Shown here: piece after piece, positions 26,991-36,262 of the stretch
How the letters are laid out: every line of letters begins with the position of its first letter
How positions within the stretch are numbered: position 1 is the first letter of the stretch
Assembly (NCBI RefSeq): GCF_009677585.1
Contig: NZ_WKYV01000001.1
Span: 282,666 to 346,665, forward strand
Direction: 5' to 3'
Length of the DNA: 64,000 nucleotides
Source: Lactonifactor sp. BIOML-A5
Lineage (GTDB): Bacteria > Bacillota > Clostridia > Lachnospirales > Lachnospiraceae
The notes under the pieces: model-generated
The model's input: only the letters and a program-made list of their open reading frames with translations
The model's database searches: none
Told to the model about the DNA's origin: nothing
Made by a program: the position numbers and the translations under genes

Positions 26991-28073
26991 TTAAGTATCA
27001 AAAAACTGCAACAGCTTATAATATGTTTCTGAATGTTCTTTCAGACTATATCCGCGTTCCTGTAACTTATTTATATTAGAAATACGCTTTGCATTTTGAC
27101 AGTTTAAAATAACGTTTGCCCACTCCCCTGGGGATTTATTTAAACTGCAAAATATAACATCACCTGTAATATCAATTTCTTTGGATATTGTATCGGAAAG
27201 TATGCATGGCAGAGCGGATGCCTGTGCCTCAATCCCTACAATTGGCAGCCCTTCATAAAAAGATGGAAGCAGAAAAACATCAGAAGCACATAATAACTCA
27301 GGAATGTCCTTTCTTTTACCCATAAAATATATCTTATCCTTTATTCCGATATTAACAGCATATTCATGAATTTCTTTCTCCAATTCTCCACTGCCTATAT
27401 AGAGAAGCAAACTGTCAGGTTTCCTGACTAATACCTCTTTAAAAATCTTAAGCAAGCCATAAGGATTTTTTTGTTCAGATATTCTTCCTATATGGCAAAC
27501 CACAAACTGCCCACTAATATTTAACAGGTTTCTGGTTCTTATTCTTTTATGCTGATTAAATTTGTATTGTTCAATGTCTATAGCATTGGGAACTATTAGA
27601 ACTTCATCCTTTTTATTATCTCCAAACATAAAAGAAGCAGCCAGTTGAGAACATGCTACAAATTTATCTGCAAAAAGGTTCAATAAAGGCCGACAATAAT
27701 TATGAAGTCTTAATTTATCTGTAGATCCGTTATGGCTATGGACAATAATTCTTCTCTTCAGCATCCATGGAATAAGCATAGTAACAGCTGCTCCCGCATC
27801 CAATATATTAAAATACACTATACGGTACTCCGGATGTTCTCTTAAGATCCTCCAGAGCTTTGTCCAATGTTTAAATAGCTTTTTTCCCTTGGGAGGTATA
27901 TAAAACACTTTAGAATTATAGCTTAAGATTTCTTCCTTATATACAATCTCTGGAAAATCTGTTACAAAGTCAAAAGTAATTCTATCTTTGTCCAAACTTC
28001 TCAAAATATTCATCAGGTAGGTTTCGATTCCTCCAGGGTTGTTCGTCATCCCATAAACTAAAATACGCTTCAC
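26991..28073 (-). CDS. Glycosyltransferase family 4 (EpsF-like)
   Basis: The 360-residue GT-B enzyme begins with a GTG start and RILVYGMTNNPGGIETYL, the glycine-rich N-terminal block of GT4. The donor half has SEQKNPYGLL and PSFYEGLPIVGIEAQASALP, the E-x7-E type pattern. It is related to EpsF/EpsD-type exopolysaccharide glycosyltransferases. There is no signal peptide. GAGGGAG precedes the start. It is part of the closely packed polysaccharide operon and adds one sugar to the repeat unit; the sugar is unknown. Confidence 0.88.
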   Translation of the reverse strand: MKRILVYGMTNNPGGIETYLMNILRSLDKDRITFDFVTDFPEIVYKEEILSYNSKVFYIPPKGKKLFKHWTKLWRILREHPEYRIVYFNILDAGAAVTMLIPWMLKRRIIVHSHNGSTDKLRLHNYCRPLLNLFADKFVACSQLAASFMFGDNKKDEVLIVPNAIDIEQYKFNQHKRIRTRNLLNISGQFVVCHIGRISEQKNPYGLLKIFKEVLVRKPDSLLLYIGSGELEKEIHEYAVNIGIKDKIYFMGKRKDIPELLCASDVFLLPSFYEGLPIVGIEAQASALPCILSDTISKEIDITGDVIFCSLNKSPGEWANVILNCQNAKRISNINKLQERGYSLKEHSETYYKLLQFFDT

Positions 28074-28086
28074 TTTATTTACTCCC

Positions 28087-29157
28087 TCATTTATTGATCC
28101 GAGCCCTAGAAAAAACTATAGGAAATTTTACTTTTAGCCAGTATGCTACTTTTCCCATTAAGCAACAACAATTAACACTTCTATGATTCAAAAAAAAGCG
28201 AAAAACTTTTAGCGATTTACTTTTTACGTCGGCATATTTACTTACGGCTCCATATAATTCAGTCGTAATAACAGCTAATAACCACTCTTTAATCTCTACA
28301 ACAGTCATATTGGAACGATTATCAAAATTTCTCATCAGAGCAGATAATATATATCTAAGATATATATTTCCCAATATATCTTTCACATCTTTTGTACACA
28401 TTCCCCACAAAGAATACAATTCGTACATCTCATGGACACGTCTAGTACTAAGTTTGAAATATTCTGGAACGAATCTAGCTGTAATGCTTTCATTCATACG
28501 CTTTTTATAATGATAGGCTGAACTTTCCAAAATGCTCATACTTTGAATATACTTTATTACCAACACGTTAAAAAAGAAATCTTCATATAAAATAGAATCC
28601 TCAAATCGAATATTATTTTCTTTTATTAATTCCATTCGGTAGAGTCTGTTCCACTGATATCCAAACAGTGTTTTTCTTTCTAACTCTATGACCATTTTAC
28701 GTACGTCAACTAAATCCATACAGTTTCTTTTTTCCAAAGAAAGAACATTTTGTAATACTAGTTTATTGTCATTGTTATAGTAATCTTCTGTAAGTCCCCA
28801 GATGACCATATCCAAATTTGACTTACCAATACTCAGTACAGCCTCATGATATAAGTTCTCCTCTATATAGTCATCTGCGTCCATAAAAGCAAGATAAACA
28901 CCACTAGCAAGCTCTATTCCGGTGTTTCTGGCATTTCCTGCCCCTCTGTTTTTTTTAAGGTGAACAACCTTGACACGTTTATCTGCAAGAGCCCACGAGT
29001 CACAAATTTCCCCGCTCTTATCTTTGGAGCAATCATCCACTAGGATTAATTCAATATTGGAAAAAGTCTGATTTAACACGCTCTTTACACTTTCATCTAA
29101 ATAACACTGGGCATTATAGACTGGCATTACAACACTAATAAACGGCTCCTCTCTCAC
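28087..29157 (-). CDS. Glycosyltransferase family 2
   Basis: The 356-residue GT2 enzyme shows ISVVMPVYNAQCYL, VDDCSKDKSGEIC, GAGNARNTG and the metal-binding MDADD near residue 92. The start is GTG 29157, with AAGGAGATAAAG immediately upstream that overlaps the stop of the previous glycosyltransferase gene. The C-terminal region is alpha-helical with a basic tail, and there is no membrane span. It resembles the neighbouring GT2 at 29161-30219 but is not a recent duplicate. The sugar donor is unknown. Confidence 0.88.
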   Translation of the reverse strand: MREEPFISVVMPVYNAQCYLDESVKSVLNQTFSNIELILVDDCSKDKSGEICDSWALADKRVKVVHLKKNRGAGNARNTGIELASGVYLAFMDADDYIEENLYHEAVLSIGKSNLDMVIWGLTEDYYNNDNKLVLQNVLSLEKRNCMDLVDVRKMVIELERKTLFGYQWNRLYRMELIKENNIRFEDSILYEDFFFNVLVIKYIQSMSILESSAYHYKKRMNESITARFVPEYFKLSTRRVHEMYELYSLWGMCTKDVKDILGNIYLRYILSALMRNFDNRSNMTVVEIKEWLLAVITTELYGAVSKYADVKSKSLKVFRFFLNHRSVNCCCLMGKVAYWLKVKFPIVFSRARINK

Positions 29158-29160
29158 ACT

Positions 29161-30219
29161 TTATCTCCTTGCTTTCAGTTTCGCAAATACCTTTGTATTT
29201 CTAGTTTTAACAAAAGTAATAACCTGGGCCTCTAATAATGTTAATGTAACATTTTTCCACTTAATGGGACGCAGTAATAATTTCATATAGTTTGAATTCG
29301 GTTTCGCAATTCTGCACGTCTGAGCAACTCTAGTTTTTGATAGCATCTTTTTTACTTCCGTCCTCTTTTCTCTATATGAAAGATCACAGTTAGGGTTTGT
29401 CAGATTTTCTACACATCCTACAAAACGTTCAATATAACGTCTGGCAATCATTTCTTTGCTCTCTGCATTGTGTACATCCCAATATTTATAGATGTCCAGC
29501 ATCCATTCATGCTCCTCTTCTCTTTTTTGGTACATATTCGGTCGGTAAGCTGCCGTCTCAGACTCCGCTCTTGCCCTCATGAAGTGGTAATACTTTTTTG
29601 AAGTAACTGTTACCCGGTCAATATTTTTTACTATGCTGAGATTAAATGGAAAATCATCCCAGAAGGTCTGCGGGAATTTCAAATTATTTGACTGAATGTA
29701 ATCTCTTTTAAATAACTTATTCCAAGGAGTATAAAGCAGATTCTTATCAAAAAGCTTATAGGCATTTTTTCTAAATTCATCTTTATTCGGATATACCGCA
29801 TCATCAGTCACAAATTCATCCGTCAGATATCTATTTTCATCGTAATAGGTGTCAATATAAAAGCCCGCAATCACTAATTGTGCACTATCTCTTTTTGCCA
29901 ATTCATACATATCCTCCAACATAGTAGATTCCGCCCAGTCATCGGAATCCATAAAATACAAATATTCCCCTTGTGCTATGTCTATTGCCATATTTCGAGC
30001 ACTTGGTGCCCCTCCATTTTCTTTGTGGAATACTCTGAGCCTTTCGTCTTGTCTTGCATACTCATCGCATATCTTACCGCTGTTGTCAGGTGTTCCATCA
30101 TCCACAATCAAAAACTCAAATTCCTTTAATGTCTGCTTTTGAATGCTCTCAATTGCTTTTCCAACGTATTTTTCTACCTTATAGACAGGCATTATAACAC
30201 TAACTTTAATATCCGTCAT
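29161..30219 (-). CDS. Glycosyltransferase family 2
   Basis: The 352-residue GT2 enzyme shows VSVIMPVYKVEKYV, VDDGTPDNSGKIC, GAPSARN and the metal-binding MDSDD near residue 92. I use ATG 30219 (AAGGAG 7 bases upstream); a TTG one codon earlier is less likely. It is 11 bp downstream of glf. A glycosyltransferase next to UDP-galactopyranose mutase could use UDP-galactofuranose, but nothing in this sequence proves that. Confidence 0.88.
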   Translation of the reverse strand: MTDIKVSVIMPVYKVEKYVGKAIESIQKQTLKEFEFLIVDDGTPDNSGKICDEYARQDERLRVFHKENGGAPSARNMAIDIAQGEYLYFMDSDDWAESTMLEDMYELAKRDSAQLVIAGFYIDTYYDENRYLTDEFVTDDAVYPNKDEFRKNAYKLFDKNLLYTPWNKLFKRDYIQSNNLKFPQTFWDDFPFNLSIVKNIDRVTVTSKKYYHFMRARAESETAAYRPNMYQKREEEHEWMLDIYKYWDVHNAESKEMIARRYIERFVGCVENLTNPNCDLSYREKRTEVKKMLSKTRVAQTCRIAKPNSNYMKLLLRPIKWKNVTLTLLEAQVITFVKTRNTKVFAKLKARR

Positions 30220-30230
30220 CAAAATACTCC

Positions 30231-31334
30231 TTAATTAAATTCCTGGTGTACCAGATTAAAAGCTGAAGCTATCACTTTATCCATATCGTAATATTTATAT
30301 TCAGCCAATCTTCCGCCAAAAATTATTTTATCTTCGTTTTCTGCCAGTTCCTTATATCTACCATATAAATCCTGATTCGTATCATCGTTCACCGGATAAT
30401 ATGGTTCATCTCCCTCTCTCCAGGAAGCAGGATATTCCTTGGTAATAACCGTCTTCTTCTGTGTACCGAATTCAAAATGCTTATGCTCTATAACTCTTGT
30501 ATAAGGGGTCTCCCTGTCAGTGTAATTAACCACTGCAACTCCCTGATAGTTTTCCAAATCCAGCACCTCAGACTCAAATCTAAGACTCCTATACTCCAGC
30601 TTACCATACTTATAATCATAAAAAGAGTCCAGAGTTCCTGTATATAGTACCTTATTGCCCATCTGATTAAATCTTTCTTTTTCTTTGTTATAATCAGTAT
30701 TCAGCATAATATCGCAGCCTTCGAACAGTACATTAATTAGTTCATTATACCCCCCAACAGGAATTCCCTGATAGGGATCATTAAAGTAATTATTATCATA
30801 GGTAAAGCGAACCGGTATACGTTTAATAATAAAGGGAGGAAGTTCTCTGCAGTCTCTCCCCCACTGTTTTTCCGTATAACCTTTAATTAACTTTTGATAC
30901 AAGTCAGTTCCCACTAGGCTGATTGCCTGTTCCTCCAAATTTTGCGGCACATTACTAATCTGGCTTCTTTGTGAATCTATAATCTTTTTAGCCTCCTCCG
31001 GCCTGCTAACTCCCCACATTTTATTAAATGTATTCATATTAAAGGGCATGTTATAAATCTCCCCCTTATAATTAGCAATCGGTGAATTGGTAAAACGGTT
31101 AAATTCTACAAGGCTATTCACAAATTCCCACACTGTCTTATTATTGGTATGAAAAATATGAGCACCATATTTATGAACATTTATACCCTCTATATTCTGG
31201 CAGTAAATATTGCCGCCCAATGTATTCCTTTTTTCTACAACAAGACATTTTTTCCCTTTTTGTTGTGCAAGGTAAGCAAATGTTCCTCCAAATAGCCCCC
31301 CGCCTACAATAATATAATCATATGTTTTCATCAT
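30231..31334 (-). CDS. glf: UDP-galactopyranose mutase
   Basis: The 367-residue FAD enzyme interconverts UDP-galactopyranose and UDP-galactofuranose. The FAD-binding YIIVGGGLFGGTFAYL is at the N-terminus, and the family blocks LGGNIY, HKYGAHIFHTN, YTEKQWG, PVRFTYDNNYFND, and GRLAEYKYYDMD near the C-terminus are all present with the active-site Arg in FGGRLAEY. I start at the double ATG near 31334, preceded by AGGAAGGA; a longer frame of eight Lys/Arg codons would lie inside the upstream gene. The start overlaps the end of the glycosylphosphotransferase gene by about 17 bp. It implies galactofuranose in the surface polysaccharide. Confidence 0.96.
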   Translation of the reverse strand: MMKTYDYIIVGGGLFGGTFAYLAQQKGKKCLVVEKRNTLGGNIYCQNIEGINVHKYGAHIFHTNNKTVWEFVNSLVEFNRFTNSPIANYKGEIYNMPFNMNTFNKMWGVSRPEEAKKIIDSQRSQISNVPQNLEEQAISLVGTDLYQKLIKGYTEKQWGRDCRELPPFIIKRIPVRFTYDNNYFNDPYQGIPVGGYNELINVLFEGCDIMLNTDYNKEKERFNQMGNKVLYTGTLDSFYDYKYGKLEYRSLRFESEVLDLENYQGVAVVNYTDRETPYTRVIEHKHFEFGTQKKTVITKEYPASWREGDEPYYPVNDDTNQDLYGRYKELAENEDKIIFGGRLAEYKYYDMDKVIASAFNLVHQEFN

Positions 31335-32724
31335 TCTTTCCTTCCTTTTCTTCTTCACCGCAAGGTAAAATTCTCAAGCCGCAATTCTCCGCTCCAAAGG
31401 CTTCTGTACTGTCTGATTTCAACAATACAATAGCTGTCTGAAAAAGTAACTGTATATCTTTTAGAATACTATAATTTTCAATATACATCATGTCCATCAT
31501 AAGCTTATCTTTAGGGCTTGTATTGTATTTCCCCGCAATCTGAGCATATCCTGTCAAACCTGCTTTTGCTCTCAGACGATACTTAAATTCCGGAAGTTCT
31601 TCCGTATAAGCGTTAACATTCTCTAACATCTCTGGTCTGGGGCCAACAAAACTCATTTCTCCCCTTAAGATATTTAGTAATTGAGGAAGTTCATCAGCTC
31701 TTATTTTACGGAGTATTTTCCCTGGCGGTGTAATCCTGTCATCATCCTTTGTCACAGAACGGTTCTCAACATTTTCTTTCATCGTTCTAAACTTATACAC
31801 TTCAAATTCTCTTCCGTTTAAAGTTGCTCTTTTCTGCTTGAATAATATTTTCCCTCCATCATAGCTTTTAATCATAATTGCGCTGACCACCCATACTGGG
31901 CTACTTAATATTCCTACTATTAGAACTAAAATCAAATCTAATAAACGTTTCATTATCCTTTGCTCAATAGATAAGGATTTTACATTAGCATTAATTAATG
32001 ATATATCATCCAGCAAATAATATTCTGCAGTAGTTTCAACAATATCGTGTATCTCTGGATTAAAATATATGTTTTTCATGTTTTCATAGCAATAGTCAAT
32101 TAACTTTCCTCTTGCTTCAAGCGGTACGTCAATAACAAATATCGTATCCACCTGTTCCACATACCGAAGCAAATCATGCCTTCTATAATCAACAACATAC
32201 TTTATTAGGTACTGTTTCCTGAATTTCATTATCCCTCTTGCAATTTCATTTACCGCCTGTTGCGATGAAGCTATAATACAGCATCTCTCTGGTTCATTGA
32301 TAAAGAAGTATAACGCATTACCCCCATATACAAAAATCACAACAATTAAAACTTGCAACAGCATAATAAGCAGTAAAATTGGTATACTAGTAAAGCGAAT
32401 CGCTGAAACACTAGGCGTAATTGTATTCATAATCATCAGTTGCAGATATACCACAACATCCGTACAGATTACCGCCAAGGATAAAGAATATATGATTGGT
32501 TTACTTTTTCTTCTACCAATATCATACCTTCCATATGCAGATATAAGCAGCAAGCCTACTACCACGTAGGAACTGATAGTTATGCCCATTGTACGGGATG
32601 GAACTAGTACTGCTTTATTCTCTTTAGAAATCAGCGACAAAAAAATCCCCAGTAATATAATATATAAAGCCAATTTTAATATTAATAAAACCGTCTTTTC
32701 AAATTTCTTTAGTAGTCGTTTCAT
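31318..32724 (-). CDS. Polyprenyl glycosylphosphotransferase initiating the repeat unit (WbaP/CpsE type)
   Basis: The 468-residue protein has four or five N-terminal spans, a cytosolic CoA-binding-like domain (about 150-230), one further span and a C-terminal bacterial sugar transferase domain. The latter shows KRLLDLILVLIVGILSSPVW, YKFRTMKEN, KILRKIRADELPQLLNIL-type, and MSFVGPRPE, all typical. It transfers a sugar-1-phosphate to undecaprenyl phosphate, the first step of repeat-unit assembly. AGGTGG precedes the ATG. The sugar (for example galactose, glucose or a modified GlcNAc) is not determinable by eye. It sits just before glf in the same operon. Confidence 0.92.
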   Translation of the reverse strand: MKRLLKKFEKTVLLILKLALYIILLGIFLSLISKENKAVLVPSRTMGITISSYVVVGLLLISAYGRYDIGRRKSKPIIYSLSLAVICTDVVVYLQLMIMNTITPSVSAIRFTSIPILLLIMLLQVLIVVIFVYGGNALYFFINEPERCCIIASSQQAVNEIARGIMKFRKQYLIKYVVDYRRHDLLRYVEQVDTIFVIDVPLEARGKLIDYCYENMKNIYFNPEIHDIVETTAEYYLLDDISLINANVKSLSIEQRIMKRLLDLILVLIVGILSSPVWVVSAIMIKSYDGGKILFKQKRATLNGREFEVYKFRTMKENVENRSVTKDDDRITPPGKILRKIRADELPQLLNILRGEMSFVGPRPEMLENVNAYTEELPEFKYRLRAKAGLTGYAQIAGKYNTSPKDKLMMDMMYIENYSILKDIQLLFQTAIVLLKSDSTEAFGAENCGLRILPCGEEEKEGKNDENI

Positions 32725-32815
32725 TTATCCACCTATTATATTCTAATATCATCTTTGAGACCATTTTTCATTATAGCCTATCGAGATATGATAATCAAGA
32801 TTCTACCCACTTTTA

Positions 32816-33586
32816 TTATTCTGGCACATATTGGTTGAACTTATAAATTGTATATTCTTCCACCTTACCAATAGGGTTATAGTTATTATCAATAAATTCT
32901 TGTTCTTTTGCCTTATTTGACGGATAGATAATAAAATTAGTTCTACAATTCATGCATGCATTGGTTAATACAGTTATATCTGCTTCTTCCTTTTCAAACT
33001 CATCCCAAATAATCTCACCTAAATCATATCCAGGAGAATATCGGCCGTATGGTTGATAAATACCAGCATCATATTGACGCATATAGCATATAAAATCATA
33101 TCCTCCTACTGCTTTAATCATTTCACCGTCCGTACTATTCTCCCTTATAATATTACATGCTGCAATTACTTTATTCGGCACTTTAAACCTGTTACTCTGT
33201 TTCGAAAATTGCCCCTTACCATATATACAATTTCCGGTAAGTATAATAAGAAGACATATACCTAAAACTGCAATTCCATATTTCAATTCTTTTTTCAATC
33301 TGCCTGCCAGAAAAGTTGCAGCAAAGGCTATTATAATTGTACTTGGAAGCAGCCAAAACATTCTCCAGTACACATTGTCCCCTATCAGATAGTACGCAAT
33401 TACATAAGCAGTCAAAGGAAATGCATATAGAATGCCCCAAACAACAGTATACAAAATAAACATTTTATTTTCAGGTCTTTTATTTTTGTAAATAATTAAT
33501 ATAAAAATGGAGACTAAAAATACCACCCAGTGCAGACCATTGCCCAGATACATTTTCAGCCATAATAATATAAACTCTGTATTCAT
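32816..33586 (-). CDS. DUF6077-like membrane protein, C-terminal part (possible frameshift product)
   Basis: The 256-residue frame has four hydrophobic spans followed by a soluble external domain of about 120 residues rich in aromatic residues. It starts in the middle of a membrane region directly after the end of the 33604-34632 frame. The ATG used here has GGGAAGGA 6 bases upstream, so translation could start independently, but the frame is open further upstream to 33634, overlapping the first frame. Together the two make one polypeptide of about 600 residues resembling the DUF6077 polysaccharide-locus membrane family. Either a one-base frameshift has split the gene, or it is expressed as two chains. 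Function unknown. Confidence 0.55.
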   Translation of the reverse strand: MNTEFILLWLKMYLGNGLHWVVFLVSIFILIIYKNKRPENKMFILYTVVWGILYAFPLTAYVIAYYLIGDNVYWRMFWLLPSTIIIAFAATFLAGRLKKELKYGIAVLGICLLIILTGNCIYGKGQFSKQSNRFKVPNKVIAACNIIRENSTDGEMIKAVGGYDFICYMRQYDAGIYQPYGRYSPGYDLGEIIWDEFEKEEADITVLTNACMNCRTNFIIYPSNKAKEQEFIDNNYNPIGKVEEYTIYKFNQYVPE

Positions 33587-33603
33587 TTTTTCCTTCCCGT
33601 AAC

Positions 33604-34632
33604 TTAGCGAATATATAAATATATCAGCGCACATATTATATTAATTGAACAGCAAAGTATACTCTTACTCACAATTTCTTTTCTAAATGGCTTAATTGCA
33701 TACATAAGTACAAATATTCCTATCATTATTGGAGTCAACATAATCCCCATAGATGACACCAGGCAAGACGCAGTACAGATAAAAAACAGCATAATCCAGT
33801 CTGCCTTGTTGCTATTATCTTTAACTGTTCTGATTGCAAAATAAAAAGCCAAAGGAAGTAAAACATTTACTAAAACAGCTTTTCCCTGCCATATTCTAAA
33901 AAGTAGGAAACTACCCGAGGTGTATACTGAATAATAAGAAAACATTTGAATAATAGCACAAAGAAGTAAAAATGTCCCCTGCTGCCTTTTACTATTTGCA
34001 AAAAACCTCTTACCTAATAAAAAATATACCAGATAAGCCATTGGTATAAACACCCCAGGCAATACAGTATGTGCTAAAATTGTCGGATGAATTTGAATTA
34101 GAGAACTCCATACTGCTGTGAAAACCGGAAAAGGAGATAACACGTATCTACTTGGCAACACCTCATATTTAAACCCCATATATGGATCTACTTCCATAAG
34201 AGTATCCGTATGCACAGCTGTACTTGCTGTGGCAACATAAAAAGCATCATCCTGATCTAAATGCATATATCTGACACTCACATAAGTCTGTAATATTATA
34301 ATAACGATTGCCGCCCAAAACGTCCAATGAACCCCTTTTAAGCTTTTAGCTAAGCTTTCTCTCCATCCTGCAAAGAACTTGTAATTAATGCATAAGCCAA
34401 CTGCGGCACTTATTAAATAAAGAACCATAAAAATATACACTGCCACATGCAAGCTTATTCTAAAATAAATCATTGGTAGTATTAGAATTTCAAAGCTTCC
34501 CCATATTACCAGATAGCCACCAAGAAGTAATAAAATCCAATTTTCTTTTTTATTAAAGTATCGGTTGCAGCCAAGTCCAATACATCCAGGAACTATAACT
34601 AGCCACAGTACACACGTAAATAATTTTAGCAT
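33604..34632 (-). CDS. DUF6077-like membrane protein, N-terminal part (possible frameshift product)
   Basis: The 342-residue protein is almost all membrane, with around ten hydrophobic spans. The loop LDQDDAFYVATASTAVHTD near residue 125 looks like the acidic first external loop of GT-C glycosyltransferases. The frame stops abruptly after SINIICALIYLYIR, within a hydrophobic region, and a second frame shifted by one base continues the membrane pattern. I infer a broken or split DUF6077-type gene. It follows licD and precedes the initiating glycosylphosphotransferase gene, so it is part of the polysaccharide operon. GGAGAGC precedes the ATG. Confidence 0.6.
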   Translation of the reverse strand: MLKLFTCVLWLVIVPGCIGLGCNRYFNKKENWILLLLGGYLVIWGSFEILILPMIYFRISLHVAVYIFMVLYLISAAVGLCINYKFFAGWRESLAKSLKGVHWTFWAAIVIIILQTYVSVRYMHLDQDDAFYVATASTAVHTDTLMEVDPYMGFKYEVLPSRYVLSPFPVFTAVWSSLIQIHPTILAHTVLPGVFIPMAYLVYFLLGKRFFANSKRQQGTFLLLCAIIQMFSYYSVYTSGSFLLFRIWQGKAVLVNVLLPLAFYFAIRTVKDNSNKADWIMLFFICTASCLVSSMGIMLTPIMIGIFVLMYAIKPFRKEIVSKSILCCSINIICALIYLYIR

Positions 34633-34710
34633 TATGCTCTCCTGCTGTTTATCTACCCTTAATCTAAATATTCTTCATTATTATAAAGACCAATTAAATA
34701 ATTAATCTCA

Positions 34711-35589
34711 TCATTTATTAATAATCGGTTTTTCTCCTTCGAATTGTATCAAATATGGGCAATGATTTATCTGCTTACATTTGGGAGGTATCTTCATATA
34801 ATCCCCATATATTCTTTTTAAAAACTTATCATTATTAGCTGGAAGATATACGGTACCGGTTTCAAATGGTACTTCTCGCAACGGAAAAAGCTCACTGATC
34901 GGCACCATATCTTTAATGGATCCTGAGTATTCAAAGGATGTCACAAATTTTGAATTGCATTTATTGTATTTTCTAGATGCTCTGTCAAATCTTTTATAAA
35001 CTGTAGTGCCTGATATTCTAAATATCTTCAGAACATAATGTGTCAGAAAACAAATTGCGGCAGCTAACTTGCCTTTCATACCATTTATTGGTATGTTAGG
35101 GTAAGGGGTTCCACATAAGAATAACAGCCTGCCCAAAAAAGTAGTTATAAATGCTTGTTTTCTTCTTCCTGTTATATTAGGCGCCACCTTATCCAATGGA
35201 AAAATGTCTATAAATATTCCTAGATTATACTTTGCTCTTCTGGAAAATTGTGATACAAATTTAGTCCCCTTCTTTTGAAGGTGTGTAACGGTGCAGGTAT
35301 AATCCGAATCTTTATATGGGGTTATGAGCTCATAATCACCATCTAATTCTTTATTGAATATATCTATAAACTTATCGTAGTCTTCCCTTAACATCCCAAC
35401 ATCAATGTCATCGTCCCAAGGGATAAACCCTCCATGTCTTACAGCACCTATAGCTGTACCATAAAGAGCAAAATATTTTATCCCATATTTTCTGCAAACC
35501 CTGTCCAAATCGCCTAGAATTTGCAGTTGTACTCCGTGCAGTCTCTCTAAGATCTCCTCGTCATAAGGTTTGCTGTAATTATATTGCAT
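34711..35589 (-). CDS. LicD family phosphotransferase
   Basis: The 292-residue protein belongs to the LicD family (nucleotidyltransferase-fold transferases that attach phosphocholine or related groups to glycans). The signature KYFALYGTAIGAVRHGGFIPWDDDIDVGM lies at residues 38-66 in pieces: GTAIGAVRH, then PWDDDIDVGM with the catalytic acidic cluster. It is cytosolic and lacks a membrane span. It is the first gene behind a strong promoter at 35620-35648 and heads the Wzx/Wzy operon. With choline kinase/cytidylyltransferase-type genes near 47-52 kb and choline-binding proteins here, phosphocholine transfer to the repeat unit is the best guess. Other LicD proteins transfer other phospho-groups. 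Confidence 0.85.
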   Translation of the reverse strand: MQYNYSKPYDEEILERLHGVQLQILGDLDRVCRKYGIKYFALYGTAIGAVRHGGFIPWDDDIDVGMLREDYDKFIDIFNKELDGDYELITPYKDSDYTCTVTHLQKKGTKFVSQFSRRAKYNLGIFIDIFPLDKVAPNITGRRKQAFITTFLGRLLFLCGTPYPNIPINGMKGKLAAAICFLTHYVLKIFRISGTTVYKRFDRASRKYNKCNSKFVTSFEYSGSIKDMVPISELFPLREVPFETGTVYLPANNDKFLKRIYGDYMKIPPKCKQINHCPYLIQFEGEKPIINK

Positions 35590-35619
35590 ACCCTGCCCTC
35601 CAGTTTTATTCTGCCACTA

Positions 35620-35648
35620 ATAATAACACAATCTATTCGTATTCTCAA
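35620..35648 (-). promoter_or_regulatory. Promoter of the licD-to-DUF2142 polysaccharide operon
   Basis: On the minus strand TTGAGA (35643-35648), a 17-bp spacer and TATTAT (35620-35625) lie about 30 bp upstream of the LicD start. The downstream genes to 21241 are all on the same strand with mostly short gaps, so this probably drives the whole locus. The remaining gap up to 35834 is AT-rich and otherwise empty; I saw no JUMPstart/ops element. Confidence 0.7.
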
Positions 35649-35834
35649 GCACCTGATGTTTTGCCCTAAGTGTCTGCTCTCTCAGCATACCCAATATTCT
35701 GATTGACGAATAAGTATTTTCCACTATATTTAGGCATTTTAAGCTTTGAATGTTTGTATAATCATAACATCTTAAAAAATTATTAAATTTACTTTTTCAT
35801 GAATTTTCCTCAGTTATAAAAGTCCTGTATAATA

Positions 35835-35870
35835 AATAAGGGGTAGCCTGACTGTTGGCTACCTCTTATT
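35835..35870 (-). terminator. Terminator after the DUF2304 gene
   Basis: AATAAGAGGTAGCC and GGCTACCCCTTATT (minus strand) pair with one mismatch around an 8-base loop, followed by a T/A-rich tail. It overlaps the DUF2304 stop codon and separates the GT2/DUF2304 unit from the licD operon. Confidence 0.7.
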
Positions 35871-36229
35871 TAATCTTCATCCTTATCCTTTTTATCTTCT
35901 TTTAGTTTTTCGGAAATGGAAAATTCTTGGGTCAGTTCCTTCAATCGGTTTTCTAACTGTGATAACTCGATCGTCATAAAGAAGACTTTGATAATCAGTA
36001 TAAATATAATAGATAAAAAAACAAAATTTACCGGCGACTGTATCCCTAACAGATATGTGAAAAAACTAACTGCCTTAGAGAATATGCTCATTAATATCAG
36101 CATAGCTGAAAATCCGATCCAAAAGATCGCATATTCAATTTGGAGCTTTGAATATCTAATTTTCCTAATCATATATACCATCGTCAGTATAGATATGATA
36201 ATTAAAATTGTCCTAAAACCAATTGTCAT
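35870..36229 (-). CDS. DUF2304 family small membrane protein
   Basis: The 119-residue protein has three hydrophobic spans (residues about 4-20, 33-50 and 63-85) and a charged, helical C-terminal tail ending in KDKKDKDED, the standard DUF2304 layout. Members are typically encoded next to polyprenyl-phosphate glycosyltransferases, as here, where the GT2 gene ends 33 bp upstream. It may help hold the soluble GT2 at the membrane or assist flipping of the lipid-linked sugar. No catalytic residues are evident. Confidence 0.85.
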   Translation of the reverse strand: MTIGFRTILIIISILTMVYMIRKIRYSKLQIEYAIFWIGFSAMLILMSIFSKAVSFFTYLLGIQSPVNFVFLSIIFILIIKVFFMTIELSQLENRLKELTQEFSISEKLKEDKKDKDED

Positions 36230-36262
36230 ATTTTTCTCCCTTTCTCATCTGTTTTCTTTGGT

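Noticed and set aside
32816..33634. Start of the second DUF6077 frame at 33634
   Set aside because: That codon lies inside the overlapping first frame without a ribosome binding site; the ATG at 33586 has GGGAAGGA upstream, so I used it, while keeping the frameshift explanation open.
35590..35834. JUMPstart/ops element or attenuator RNA before the licD operon
   Set aside because: No GGCGGTAGC-type motif or stable hairpin was found apart from the terminator at 35835-35870.
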